Shown: in pieces, positions 33,133 through 41,764 of the stretch
Layout of the letters: every line of letters starts with the position of its first letter
Numbering within the stretch: position 1 is the first letter of the stretch
Assembly (NCBI RefSeq): GCF_901411515.1
Contig: NZ_CABDUX010000001.1
Location: 1,364,001 to 1,428,000 of the forward strand
Length of the DNA: 64,000 bases
From: Raoultibacter phocaeensis
GTDB lineage: Bacteria > Actinomycetota > Coriobacteriia > Coriobacteriales > Eggerthellaceae
Reading direction: 5' to 3'
The notes under the pieces: generated by a model
What the model saw: only the letters and a program-made list of their open reading frames with translations
Databases searched by the model: none
Told to the model about the DNA's origin: nothing
Position numbers and translations under genes: made by a program

Positions 33133-34062
33133 ATGAACGAGATACTGTTAGCAATTCTGCAACCTGTGGTCCTCTTGTTTGCCGCTCCGCTTTTCTCGGG
33201 AGTGAGCAGGGTTCTCCGCGCAAAAATGCATACGAGGAAAGGTCCGAGCGTCTTTCAGGACTACTACGACATCGTGAAGCTGTTCAAGCGCGAGGATGTG
33301 CGTACGTGCGATTCGGGCGCGCCGTTTCGAATCATGCCGGTACTCTACCTGGCGACCGTTTTGCTTCTAGCCATGGGAATGCCGATGATCACGCGGTTCT
33401 GCCCGATACCGGCACTCGGCGATTTCATCGTGATCGTGTACCTGCTCGCCCTGCCGCGGCTCTTCTTCGCCCTGTCGTCGATCGATAGCTCGGGATCGTA
33501 TCCCAGCGTCGGCGGCATCAGAGAGCTGCTTGCAAGCGCTTTGATCGAGCCGTCGATGATCATCGCGCTGTTCGCCGTCGCGATTGCGACGGGATGTTCG
33601 AACGTCGGCGATATGGGAAACGCCCTTTCAACCCTGTCGTTCACTTCGCCCATCGCGATGGTGGTCGCGGCGTTCGCGTTTTGCATAGCGTGCTATATGG
33701 AGCTGGGAAAACTTCCCTACGACGTGGCTGAGGCGGAGCAGGAGCTTCAAGAGGGTCCTCTCGCGGAATACTCGGGGCCCTCTCTGGCTCTGCTCAAACT
33801 TGGAATGTCGCTTAAGCAGATCATCGTGATCAGCATGCTGCTTGCCATCTTCTTCCCGTTTGGGAGCGCTGTCGACATGGCACCTGCTTCGCTTGCGGTA
33901 GGGGCGCTCGTGTTCTTTGCGAAGATGTCGGTCGTATTCACCGTATGCGCGCTGATCGAGAACACGGTCGTGCGCGTGCGGTTCAGGTTGCTTTCTCAGC
34001 ATACGTGGATGGTGGTGGGCTGCTCTGTCCTGTCGCTCGCGTTCCTCGTTATGGGCATATAG
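33133..34062 (+). CDS. hyfC: Hydrogenase-4 component C, NuoH-like membrane subunit
   Basis: 309 residues (E. coli HyfC about 315). Eight membrane helices, with the conserved cytoplasmic loops RVLRAKMHTRKGPSVFQDYYD (cited as MHTRKGPSVFQDYYD) and YDVAEAEQELQEGPLAEYSG, which correspond to the NuoH/complex I quinone-loop region contacting the FeS small subunit. It anchors the hydrogenase to the membrane arm. It follows hyfB by 12 bases. Confidence 0.92.
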   Translation: MNEILLAILQPVVLLFAAPLFSGVSRVLRAKMHTRKGPSVFQDYYDIVKLFKREDVRTCDSGAPFRIMPVLYLATVLLLAMGMPMITRFCPIPALGDFIVIVYLLALPRLFFALSSIDSSGSYPSVGGIRELLASALIEPSMIIALFAVAIATGCSNVGDMGNALSTLSFTSPIAMVVAAFAFCIACYMELGKLPYDVAEAEQELQEGPLAEYSGPSLALLKLGMSLKQIIVISMLLAIFFPFGSAVDMAPASLAVGALVFFAKMSVVFTVCALIENTVVRVRFRLLSQHTWMVVGCSVLSLAFLVMGI

Positions 34063-34080
34063 GTGGAAGGAGTGATGGGG

Positions 34081-35538
34081 ATGCTTTCAGGGATCGGGAT
34101 TGCGGTCTTTCCTCTCTTGGCTGTACTGGTGCCCTTCGCGGGGACGGTGGTGATCCTCGCCTCGCCGCGCAAGGCGGCGCGATGGATATGCGCCGTTGCC
34201 GCGGGGTTGTCGCTTCTTGCATGCTTGGGCGCTGCGGGGCTTTTCGCGTACGGGGGCATGCAGGCGCACGCGGTGTCGTGCTTGTCGTTCGGTTCGGTTG
34301 CCGTGTTCGGATTCACGGTCGACGCCATGAGCACGCTGCTCGCCGCTGCGTTCGTGGGAATCGGTTTTCTGGTGACCGTGTACTCGTTCGCTTATCTGAA
34401 TAAGGGAAACCGCGAACATCCCGACGAGCATCGAAAGCGGTTCTATGCGGTGTTCATCGCGTTCATCGGTGCGATGGCGGGCCTTGTGTTCAGCTCGACG
34501 ATACTCGGACAGCTCGTGTTCTTCGAGATCACCGGTGCGTGCTCGTGGTCGCTTATCGGCTATTACAACAACGACACCTCGAAGAAATCGGCAATGAAAG
34601 CCCTCATCATCACGCATATCGCGTCGCTTGGACTGTACTGCGCCGCCGCCGTTTTGTTCTTGCAGACAGGCTCTTTCGAATTACAGGCGATCGCGCAACT
34701 CGAAAGCGGATGGAAGACGTTCGTGCTCATCGCAATCCTCATCGCTGCGTGGGGCAAATCGGCGCAGCTTCCGTTTTACATGTGGCTTCCTTCGGCCATG
34801 GAGGCCCCGACGCCCGTGTCGGCGTACCTCCACGGCGCGTCGATGGTGAAGGTGGGCGTGTACCTGTTCGCCCGGGCGCTTCTCTGCGCGGGGCCGGTAC
34901 CCGTCGAGGTCGGCTGGGTTGTGGTTGCGGGTGCCATTGCGACCATGGTGTTCAGCTTTCTCATGTACCTTCCGCAGAAAGACATCAAGCGCCTCTTGGC
35001 GTACTCGACCATCGCGCAGCTTTCGTACATGTTTCTCGGGTTCGGATTCGCCATCTTCGGATCGCAGCTCGCCATGCAGGGCGGTATCGCCCACATTTTC
35101 AACCACGCGTTCGCGAAGACCCTGTTCTTCCTCGTTGCCGGCGCCCTCAGCTACACGATGGGCACGCGGCTTCTCACGAAGTTCAGGGGGCTCTCGTCGA
35201 AGATGCCGTTTTTGGCAATCGCCTTCGCCGTCGCTGCTCTGGCGATCGGCGGACTTCCTCCCTTCGGCCCCTTCTTCAGCAAGTTCATGATTCTGGCAGG
35301 CGGTTTCGAAGTCTCGTCGCAAAGCGTCCTGCTCCTGGTAATCGTGATCGTGGCCATCGTCGAATCGCTCTGCTCGTTCGCGTGGTTTCTGAAATGGATG
35401 GGCTCGGTTGTTTCGGGAGCGCCGTCGGAAACGGTCGAGGACGCCCATCCGCTTCCGAAGCCCATGGCTTGGGTGTTCGCGGCGCTTATGGTTATGACGG
35501 TCTGCTCTGGCTTCATTGCAGTAGCTTGGTTGGGTTAG
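34081..35538 (+). CDS. hyfD: Hydrogenase-4 component D, NuoL/M/N-like subunit
   Basis: About 485 residues from ATG 34081, chosen because GGAAGGAG is eight bases upstream; the ORF is open from GTG 34063 and ATG 34075 is too close to that site. Fourteen helices with the antiporter signatures ITGACSWSLIGYYN, WGKSAQLPFYMWLPSAMEAPTPVSA and YLHGASMVKVGVYL. The presence of HyfD, E and F in addition to B makes this a hydrogenase-4 (FHL-2) type complex, with more potential ion pumps than Hyc. Confidence 0.91.
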   Translation: MLSGIGIAVFPLLAVLVPFAGTVVILASPRKAARWICAVAAGLSLLACLGAAGLFAYGGMQAHAVSCLSFGSVAVFGFTVDAMSTLLAAAFVGIGFLVTVYSFAYLNKGNREHPDEHRKRFYAVFIAFIGAMAGLVFSSTILGQLVFFEITGACSWSLIGYYNNDTSKKSAMKALIITHIASLGLYCAAAVLFLQTGSFELQAIAQLESGWKTFVLIAILIAAWGKSAQLPFYMWLPSAMEAPTPVSAYLHGASMVKVGVYLFARALLCAGPVPVEVGWVVVAGAIATMVFSFLMYLPQKDIKRLLAYSTIAQLSYMFLGFGFAIFGSQLAMQGGIAHIFNHAFAKTLFFLVAGALSYTMGTRLLTKFRGLSSKMPFLAIAFAVAALAIGGLPPFGPFFSKFMILAGGFEVSSQSVLLLVIVIVAIVESLCSFAWFLKWMGSVVSGAPSETVEDAHPLPKPMAWVFAALMVMTVCSGFIAVAWLG

Positions 35539-35547
35539 GTGATGGTC

Positions 35548-36201
35548 ATGTCTGCTTATGCTTGGGTCAACGCGCTCGGAGGCCTGCTCATCGTCACGTC
35601 GACGATGGTGGTTCTCGCCCGATCGGTGAAAAGGTCGGCGATCCTCTATGCGGTGCAATCGTTCGTCCTCGTGCTGCTCCTCGTTTCGCTTGCGTTTGCA
35701 ACCGATTCGGAGGTTCTGTTCATGTGGTCTGCATCGGCTTTCATAACCAAGGTCGTGCTCGTGCCGGGCATGCTGCTGTTCTTGCAAAGAAAGCTCGGTG
35801 CCGATTCGCAGGACCTTGGCGAGCGCCTTTCTCCGTTCAAGAGCATTACGCTTATAGCTTTAGAGGTGCTCATCTGCTTCGCTGCCGTACAGGGCGTTGA
35901 TCTGTACACCGCCGCTGAAGTGAAGCCTGCGCTCGCCATCTCGCTCGCGCACTTCTTCATCGGACTGACCTGTATCGTCTCGCAACGCAACATCGTGAAG
36001 CAGATATTCGGGTATTGCCTGATGGAAAACGGCTCGCACGTAACGCTTGCGCTTCTTGCGCCGCAGGCGCCGGAGCTTGTCGAGATCGGCATCGCCACTG
36101 ACGCCATCTTCGCCGTCCTGATCATGGTCCTCATGGTTTTGAGGATATACAGGACTGCGAAAACGCTCGATACCCGCGACCTCATGGAACTGAAGGGGTA
36201 G
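35548..36201 (+). CDS. hyfE: Hydrogenase-4 component E
   Basis: 217 residues if started at ATG 35548 (AGGTGA five bases upstream); ATG 35542 is an alternative. Six or seven membrane helices, as in HyfE (216 residues in E. coli), a NuoK-like subunit. Glu residues in VLLRSVK-adjacent and LICFAAVQGVDLY segments sit in the membrane. It lies tightly between hyfD and hyfF. Confidence 0.88.
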   Translation: MSAYAWVNALGGLLIVTSTMVVLARSVKRSAILYAVQSFVLVLLLVSLAFATDSEVLFMWSASAFITKVVLVPGMLLFLQRKLGADSQDLGERLSPFKSITLIALEVLICFAAVQGVDLYTAAEVKPALAISLAHFFIGLTCIVSQRNIVKQIFGYCLMENGSHVTLALLAPQAPELVEIGIATDAIFAVLIMVLMVLRIYRTAKTLDTRDLMELKG

Positions 36202-36204
36202 AAC

Positions 36205-37773
36205 ATGGACATTTCAAGCTTGCTGCTGGTTACCATGATAACGCCGCTTGTCGCCTGTCTGCTGATAGCGGCGCTTCCCCTCAAGATGCCTCGGGCGGTG
36301 TTCGAAACGGTGCACGTCGTGTCGATCGGCCTGACGTTTTTAGCGAGTCTTTTCATCGTCGCTCACGTGTTCGGCGGCGGCGGTTCGGTGGAGGCCATCG
36401 ACATATGGTTCCAGGTCGACGCCCTCAGCGCCATCTTCCTCGGACTTGTGAGCACCGTTGTTCTGTTGACGGGCATCTGCTCGGTTGCCTATATTCGCTT
36501 CGATAGCAGAGAGGGGCGCCTCGATGCTTCCCAGGTGAAGCGCTTCTACGCCTTCTTCAGCTTGTTCGTATTCACGATGTTGCTCGTGGTTACGTCGAAC
36601 AACGTAATCATGATGTGGGTTGCCATCGAGGCGACGACGCTCTCGACGGTGTTTCTCGTCGGCTCGTACAACACGAAGATCTCGCTCGAAGCGGCGTGGA
36701 AGTACCTTATCGTCTGCACGGCCGGCGTTGCGTTCGGCCTGTACGGGACGCTGCTTGTGTACGCGAACGCAGCCGATATCATGGCCGACCCGCACCAGGC
36801 GGTGTTTTGGACGTCCCTCGTGCCCTATGCTGCTCAGTTCGATTCGGCGCTCATCAGGATAGCGTTTGTGTTTGCCGCTATCGGGTTCGGCACCAAGGCC
36901 GGTTTGTTTCCCATGCACACTTGGATGCCCGATGCGTATTCCCAGGCGCCGAGTCCTCTGTCGGGCTTAATGTCGGGCGCGCTTGCCAAATGCGCGATGC
37001 TTGTGCTTATCAGGTTCTACGTCTTGGCCGTTCAGGCGGTCGGCCCTGAATTCCCTCAGACGGTCATGCTTATCTTGGGCGCGGCATCGATCGTGTTCGG
37101 TGCGTTCGCGCTGTTTTCGCAATCCGATCTCAAGCGCAAGCTCGCATACAGTTCGTGCGAGAACATCGGCATCGTGGCGCTGTGTCTTGGGTTCGGAGGT
37201 CCGCTCGGCATCGCCGCCGCGCTGCTTCACTGCATATTCCACGGCCTCGCAAAAGCGCTCATGTTCTGCCTGTCCGGCAACGTGGTTATGAAGTTCAAGA
37301 CGAGCAACCTCGAGAAAATCATCGGCGTCGTGCAGATCGCCCCTTTGACGGCGGTTTTGCTGGGGGCGGGCTTGTTCGCCCTTTCGGGGTTTCCTCCGTT
37401 CGCGTTGTTTATAAGCGAAGTTCTCATGGTTATGTCAGGGGTCTTCGCCGGGTACCTCTGGCTCGTCATTCCCCTCTGCTTGGCGCTCACCGTCGTGATA
37501 GCGGCTTTCAGCCTTGTGTTCCTGCGCTCGGTATTGGGTAAAGCTCCCGATACCGCTGAAAAGGGGAGCGTCGGTGCAACCATGATCGTCCCCGAGATGG
37601 TGCTCATGGTCTTGCTGCTGTGGTTCGGTATCGCCTTGCCGGCTCCGGTGATAAGCGGAGTGGGGTCGGCTACGGCGATAGTCATGCAGGAAGATGCATC
37701 TAATCTGTACGAGATGCCGCTGTTCGGCGATGTGCTTCATGCGGCCGATGCGACAACGCAACCGAACGAATAG
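36205..37773 (+). CDS. hyfF: Hydrogenase-4 component F, NuoL/M/N-like subunit
   Basis: 522 residues (E. coli HyfF about 526). Fourteen helices; antiporter landmarks WVAIEATTLSTVFLVGSYN, GFGTKAGLFPMHTWMPDAYSQAPSP and LMSGALAKCAMLVL. Third NuoL-like protein of the operon, supporting proton or sodium translocation by the complex. It starts three bases after hyfE. Confidence 0.92.
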   Translation: MDISSLLLVTMITPLVACLLIAALPLKMPRAVFETVHVVSIGLTFLASLFIVAHVFGGGGSVEAIDIWFQVDALSAIFLGLVSTVVLLTGICSVAYIRFDSREGRLDASQVKRFYAFFSLFVFTMLLVVTSNNVIMMWVAIEATTLSTVFLVGSYNTKISLEAAWKYLIVCTAGVAFGLYGTLLVYANAADIMADPHQAVFWTSLVPYAAQFDSALIRIAFVFAAIGFGTKAGLFPMHTWMPDAYSQAPSPLSGLMSGALAKCAMLVLIRFYVLAVQAVGPEFPQTVMLILGAASIVFGAFALFSQSDLKRKLAYSSCENIGIVALCLGFGGPLGIAAALLHCIFHGLAKALMFCLSGNVVMKFKTSNLEKIIGVVQIAPLTAVLLGAGLFALSGFPPFALFISEVLMVMSGVFAGYLWLVIPLCLALTVVIAAFSLVFLRSVLGKAPDTAEKGSVGATMIVPEMVLMVLLLWFGIALPAPVISGVGSATAIVMQEDASNLYEMPLFGDVLHAADATTQPNE

Positions 37774-37783
37774 GGAGGTTCTT

Positions 37784-39520
37784 GTGACCAAGCGAAGCGG
37801 AACGAGAGATAAGCGGCGCGGCTCGACGCACGTCAAAGCGGTTCGCGGGCAGTTCCATGGTGCGCTCATGAGCGAAGCGTGGCAGTCCGACGAACAGGTA
37901 ACCATGACGGTCAGAGCCGATTCGGTGCCCGATATCGTCCGGTTCTTGTATTACCGGAGAGGCGGATGGCTCTCGGTGGTCGTCGGCAACGACGAGCGGC
38001 CGATCAACGGCAAGTTCGCCCTGTACTACGTGCTCTCCATGGAGGAAACCGATCCGTGCATATGCGTGGTTCGCAGCGAGGTGTCCCCCGAAGAGGGGTC
38101 ATTCCCGTCGGTTGCCGCCCGTGTTCCAGCATGCGTGTGGGGCGAGCGCGAAATCCGCGACATGTTCGGACTCACGCCAATCGGTTTGCCCGACGAGCGC
38201 AGGCTCGTCCTGCCCGACGATTGGCCGGAAGGGCTCTATCCCCTCCGTAAGGATTCCATGGACTACCGCCACCGCCCCGAGCTCGCTGCCGACCTCGAGA
38301 ACTACGAGTTTTTGAACAGGGCCGAGCCAGGCACGACTACGGTCATCCCCATGGGCCCTCTGCATATCACGTCGGACGAACCCGGCCACTTCAGGCTGTT
38401 CGTCGAAGGCGAGCATATCATCGATGCGGACTACCGGATGTTCTACGTCCACCGCGGCATGGAAAAGGTTGCCGAAACGCGTATGACGTACGACTCGGTC
38501 CCGTTTCTTGCAGACCGCATCTGCGGAATCTGTGGGTGCGCGCATTCGGTCGCTTACGCCGAGTCGGTCGAGAACTCGCAGGGAATCGCGGTGCCCGAAC
38601 GTGCGCAGGTGATCCGCTCGATACTGCTCGAGGTCGAAAGGCTCCATTCGCATCTGCTCAACCTAGGTCTCGTGTGCCATTTCTGCGGGTTCGACACGGG
38701 CTTCATGCATTTCTTCCGCGTGAGGGAGAAAGCGATGGACCTGGCGGAGATGCTTACCGGTGCCCGCAAAACGTACGGTCTGAACCTGATCGGGGGAGTG
38801 CGAAGGGATATTCTCGGCGATCAGAGCATGAAGACGATCAAGATGCTCGCCGAACTGCGCACGGAAACCCGAGACCTTGTCGAGGCGCTGCTTTCGACTG
38901 CGAATTTCGAGGGCCGAACCGCAGGCATCGGTATTCTGGATCCCGAAGTGGCCCGCGATTTCAGTCCGGTCGGGCCGACCGTGAGGGGAAGCGGGTTCTC
39001 CCGCGACACGCGCTTCGACCATCCGTTCGCCGGATACAAACGAACCGATAAAACGGCTCGCGTACACGATGGGTGCGATGTGAAGAGCAGGACGCTCGTA
39101 CGGGTCGAGGAGTTCTTCGACAGCCTCGACATGATTCAAAGCTGGCTCGAGAATACGCCGTCGGGTCCGATTCTCAATGAATCGTGGGAGTACGAGCCGC
39201 ATCGGTTCGCGGTGGGCTTTACCGAGGCACCGCGTGGGGAGGATATGCATTGGTCGATGACGGGTGATAACCAAAAGTGTTACCGTTGGAGAGCCAAGGC
39301 TTCGACGTATAGCAATTGGCCGGTGCTTCGCTCCATGCTGCAAGGCAACACCATTGCCGATGCGGCGGTTATCGTGGGCAGCATCGATCCGTGCTATTCG
39401 TGCACCGATCGAGTGACTGTCGTCGATATAGGGAAACGGACACAGACGGTGCTCACCAAGCAGGAGCTTGAAGACTATAGCCGCAATCGCAGCCATTCCC
39501 CCTTGTCGGGCCGCGGGTAA
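37784..39520 (+). CDS. hyfG: Group 4 [NiFe] hydrogenase large subunit (NuoC-NuoD fusion)
   Basis: 578 residues from GTG 37784, which has GGGAGG upstream; the frame open from 37694 overlaps hyfF and is rejected. Residues ~1-180 are a NuoC-like domain (VWGEREIRDMFGL). The NuoD-like part carries nickel-ligand motif L1 DRICGICGCAHSV and L2 DPCYSCTDR. After L2 a tail of about 32 residues (starting VTVVDIGKR) remains, the usual extension removed by the HycI protease after metal insertion. It produces or oxidises H2 on the cytoplasmic side of the membrane. Confidence 0.95.
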   Translation: MTKRSGTRDKRRGSTHVKAVRGQFHGALMSEAWQSDEQVTMTVRADSVPDIVRFLYYRRGGWLSVVVGNDERPINGKFALYYVLSMEETDPCICVVRSEVSPEEGSFPSVAARVPACVWGEREIRDMFGLTPIGLPDERRLVLPDDWPEGLYPLRKDSMDYRHRPELAADLENYEFLNRAEPGTTTVIPMGPLHITSDEPGHFRLFVEGEHIIDADYRMFYVHRGMEKVAETRMTYDSVPFLADRICGICGCAHSVAYAESVENSQGIAVPERAQVIRSILLEVERLHSHLLNLGLVCHFCGFDTGFMHFFRVREKAMDLAEMLTGARKTYGLNLIGGVRRDILGDQSMKTIKMLAELRTETRDLVEALLSTANFEGRTAGIGILDPEVARDFSPVGPTVRGSGFSRDTRFDHPFAGYKRTDKTARVHDGCDVKSRTLVRVEEFFDSLDMIQSWLENTPSGPILNESWEYEPHRFAVGFTEAPRGEDMHWSMTGDNQKCYRWRAKASTYSNWPVLRSMLQGNTIADAAVIVGSIDPCYSCTDRVTVVDIGKRTQTVLTKQELEDYSRNRSHSPLSGRG

Positions 39521-39533
39521 GGAGTCAGAAGCT

Positions 39534-40064
39534 ATGCTGAAAACGCTGAAAGGTATCCTGAAGACGGGCGATGCGACCGTCAAGTATCCGTTCGCCCCTA
39601 TCGAACAAGCACCGGATGTTCGAGGCAAGCCCGAGCACGATGCCGTGCGCTGCATTGCCTGCGCGGCATGCGCAACGGCGTGTCCGCCGAATGCCATCCA
39701 GATGAAGCTGGATATCGGGGCAGGAACGCTCACCTGGGAAATCAACTACGGACGATGCATCTTCTGCGGGCGGTGCGAGGAGGTTTGTCCAGTCGATGCC
39801 ATCAGGCTCGGCACCGAGTTCGAATTAGCCGTCATGAGCAAAGACGATCTTCGGGACTCGTGCACGTACTGGCTTCAGAAGTGCTCCTGTTGCGGCGAGT
39901 ACTTCGCGCCGCGCAAGGAAGTCGCGTACGTGGCGAGCGTGTTGGATGGGATCAAAGGCTCGGGCGCTTCGGGCGATTCGGTCGGCTTGTGCTTGTCGTG
40001 CAAGCAGAGAAACGATGCGCTCGCGTACGAAAACCGTATCGGCGAAGGAGGTAACCGTGGTTGA
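39534..40064 (+). CDS. hyfH: Hydrogenase-4 component H, 2x[4Fe-4S] adaptor
   Basis: 176 residues from ATG 39534 with TAAGGAG upstream. Two ferredoxin motifs (CIACAACATACPPNA-like CIACAACATACPP, and CIFCGRCEEVCPVDA) correspond to NuoI/HycF. The C-terminal CSCCGEYFAPRKEVAY and CLSCK pairs are shared with the module-1 protein at 13206-13685. It bridges the FDH FeS proteins and the hydrogenase small subunit. Confidence 0.9.
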   Translation: MLKTLKGILKTGDATVKYPFAPIEQAPDVRGKPEHDAVRCIACAACATACPPNAIQMKLDIGAGTLTWEINYGRCIFCGRCEEVCPVDAIRLGTEFELAVMSKDDLRDSCTYWLQKCSCCGEYFAPRKEVAYVASVLDGIKGSGASGDSVGLCLSCKQRNDALAYENRIGEGGNRG

Positions 40065-40839
40065 GCGGACTGCTCCAACCCAACTGCAGGCGCAGCTCGA
40101 GCCGAAGCAGCTCAGCGAGGACATCGCGAAGGCCAAGGCAACGCTGCTGCAGAGCATCAAGCGATCCGTATACGTCTATCGGGTCGATTGCGGCGGCTGC
40201 AACGCGTGCGAGATCGAGATATTCTCCTCGATCACCCCGGTGTTCGATGTGGAGCGCTTCGGGATTAAAGTGGTACCCACGCCGCGCCATGCCGACATCC
40301 TCGTGTACACCGGTGCCGTGACGAGGGCTATGAGGCTTCCCGCCATACGGGCGTACGAAGCCGCGCCCGATCCGAAAATCATCGTCTCGTACGGCGCATG
40401 CGGCTGTACGGGCGGTATCTTCCACGACAATTATTGCGTGTGGGGCGGGACTGACAAGTTGTTTCCCGTGGACGTCTACATTCCCGGTTGCCCGCCGACT
40501 CCGGCGCAAACGGTATACGGGTTCGCCATGGCGCTCGGTATGCTCGACCAGAAGCAGCATGCGGTAAACGAAGTCGAAGCCGAAGGCGAGCGCGTTTGCG
40601 TGCGATACGCCGATGTTCCCTACGGTATTCGGGTTGAGCTCGAGCGGGAAGCGCGGCGTTTATCGGGCTATCGCCAGGGAGGCGATCTGTGCGACGAGTT
40701 TCTCGAGGCGCTCGAAAGCAGCGGAACCGATGCTCTTGGGAAGATCGCTGCGCTTATTGCCTCCCAGGATGACCCTCGGAAAATTGAGGTGCTCACCGAA
40801 CTGAAGGATCTGCTCGTGTCGAAAACTGTGAGGAGCTAG
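40057..40839 (+). CDS. hyfI: Group 4 [NiFe] hydrogenase small subunit (NuoB-like)
   Basis: 260 residues from GTG 40057, preceded by AAGGAGG; it overlaps hyfH by eight bases. The proximal-cluster ligands are seen in DCGGCNACEIEI, SYGACGCTGGIFHDN and YIPGCPPTPAQTVYGF. An N-terminal extension of about 40 polar residues precedes the core. It transfers electrons from the FeS arm to the NiFe site of HyfG. Confidence 0.93.
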   Translation: MVERTAPTQLQAQLEPKQLSEDIAKAKATLLQSIKRSVYVYRVDCGGCNACEIEIFSSITPVFDVERFGIKVVPTPRHADILVYTGAVTRAMRLPAIRAYEAAPDPKIIVSYGACGCTGGIFHDNYCVWGGTDKLFPVDVYIPGCPPTPAQTVYGFAMALGMLDQKQHAVNEVEAEGERVCVRYADVPYGIRVELEREARRLSGYRQGGDLCDEFLEALESSGTDALGKIAALIASQDDPRKIEVLTELKDLLVSKTVRS

Positions 40840-40840
40840 C

Positions 40841-41272
40841 GTGGACGGCAAGGTTATCATATACCAGCTCACGGCGAAGCTGGTTGATAGCGAAATCGAT
40901 ATCCCGCAGGACGCGCAGGATATTATGTACTACACGTTGTCGGTAGGCCATCACACCGGCGTCATGGATTGCTTTTCGGCGAAACTGTCCTGCCCGGTCG
41001 AAACGTTTTCGTCGGTGCTTGAAAACATATCCGATGATAAGGCCCGGTCTAAACTCGGGGGGATACTCCGATTCGGCGAGATCCAGATCGATAAGAGCCA
41101 TCTGCCCGTACTCAAGCAGGCCATCAAACGCACGTTGCGCGAGCTGTACACGAGGAAGGATACGAACCCTTATTCGGCCGAACTAGTTTGGATGGGCGAT
41201 TTCATGCAGCTGCTCGATGCGACCGAGAAGGAGGCGGCCATGTATCTGATGGGGAGGAGGGTCGATGACTGA
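40841..41272 (+). CDS. hycH: Formate hydrogenlyase maturation protein HycH/HyfJ family
   Basis: 143 residues from GTG 40841 (GAGGAG upstream). The pattern MYYTLSVGHHTGVMDCF and the C-terminal MYLMGRRVDD matches HycH of E. coli, a protein needed for assembly of the large subunit of hydrogenase 3. No cofactor motif. It lies between hyfI and the maturation protease and overlaps the latter by eight bases, consistent with an assembly function. Confidence 0.88.
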   Translation: MDGKVIIYQLTAKLVDSEIDIPQDAQDIMYYTLSVGHHTGVMDCFSAKLSCPVETFSSVLENISDDKARSKLGGILRFGEIQIDKSHLPVLKQAIKRTLRELYTRKDTNPYSAELVWMGDFMQLLDATEKEAAMYLMGRRVDD

Positions 41273-41753
41273 CAAGGTGCTCTTGACGGTTGGGAGCGTG
41301 TTGCGGGGCGATGACGCTGCAGGGCCGTTGCTCGCCAAAATGATGTCAGGCGATCCCGAAACGGGCTGGACGGTTATCGACGGCGGCCAAACCCCCGAAG
41401 ACGAACTGCGGACGATCAGGCGCTTGTCGCCTGATGTCGTTGTGGTGGTCGATGCTGCCGCTATGGGCTTGGAGGCGGGTGCGATACGTCGGCTCGGGGT
41501 GGATGACGTTGCGCAGAGCTTTCTCATCACCACCCATGCGCTGCCCATGACGTTTTTGCTCGGCCAGCTGGAAGAGGCGGCGGAAACGGTACTTTTCTTA
41601 GGCATCCAACCTGCCGATACAACGTTTTTCAATCCTTTGACGCCTGCAGTTAAGACGGCGGTCGAAGAGCTGTACGAACGGTTTTTGGCCGGGGACGACC
41701 TTACGGCGTACCCGGCGTATGAAAGAAGCCATCCAGACATGGCTACGAGGTGA
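41265..41753 (+). CDS. hycI: Hydrogenase maturation endopeptidase
   Basis: 162 residues. The HyaD/HycI-family fold is shown by TVGSVLRGDDAAGPLLA with the nickel-sensing Asp, the VVVVDAAAMGLEAG segment, and the conserved His in FLITTHALPMTFLL. It cleaves the C-terminal extension of HyfG after nickel insertion; such a tail is present on the hyfG product. Cytoplasmic. Confidence 0.93.
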   Translation: MTDKVLLTVGSVLRGDDAAGPLLAKMMSGDPETGWTVIDGGQTPEDELRTIRRLSPDVVVVVDAAAMGLEAGAIRRLGVDDVAQSFLITTHALPMTFLLGQLEEAAETVLFLGIQPADTTFFNPLTPAVKTAVEELYERFLAGDDLTAYPAYERSHPDMATR

Positions 41754-41764
41754 AAGGAACGACC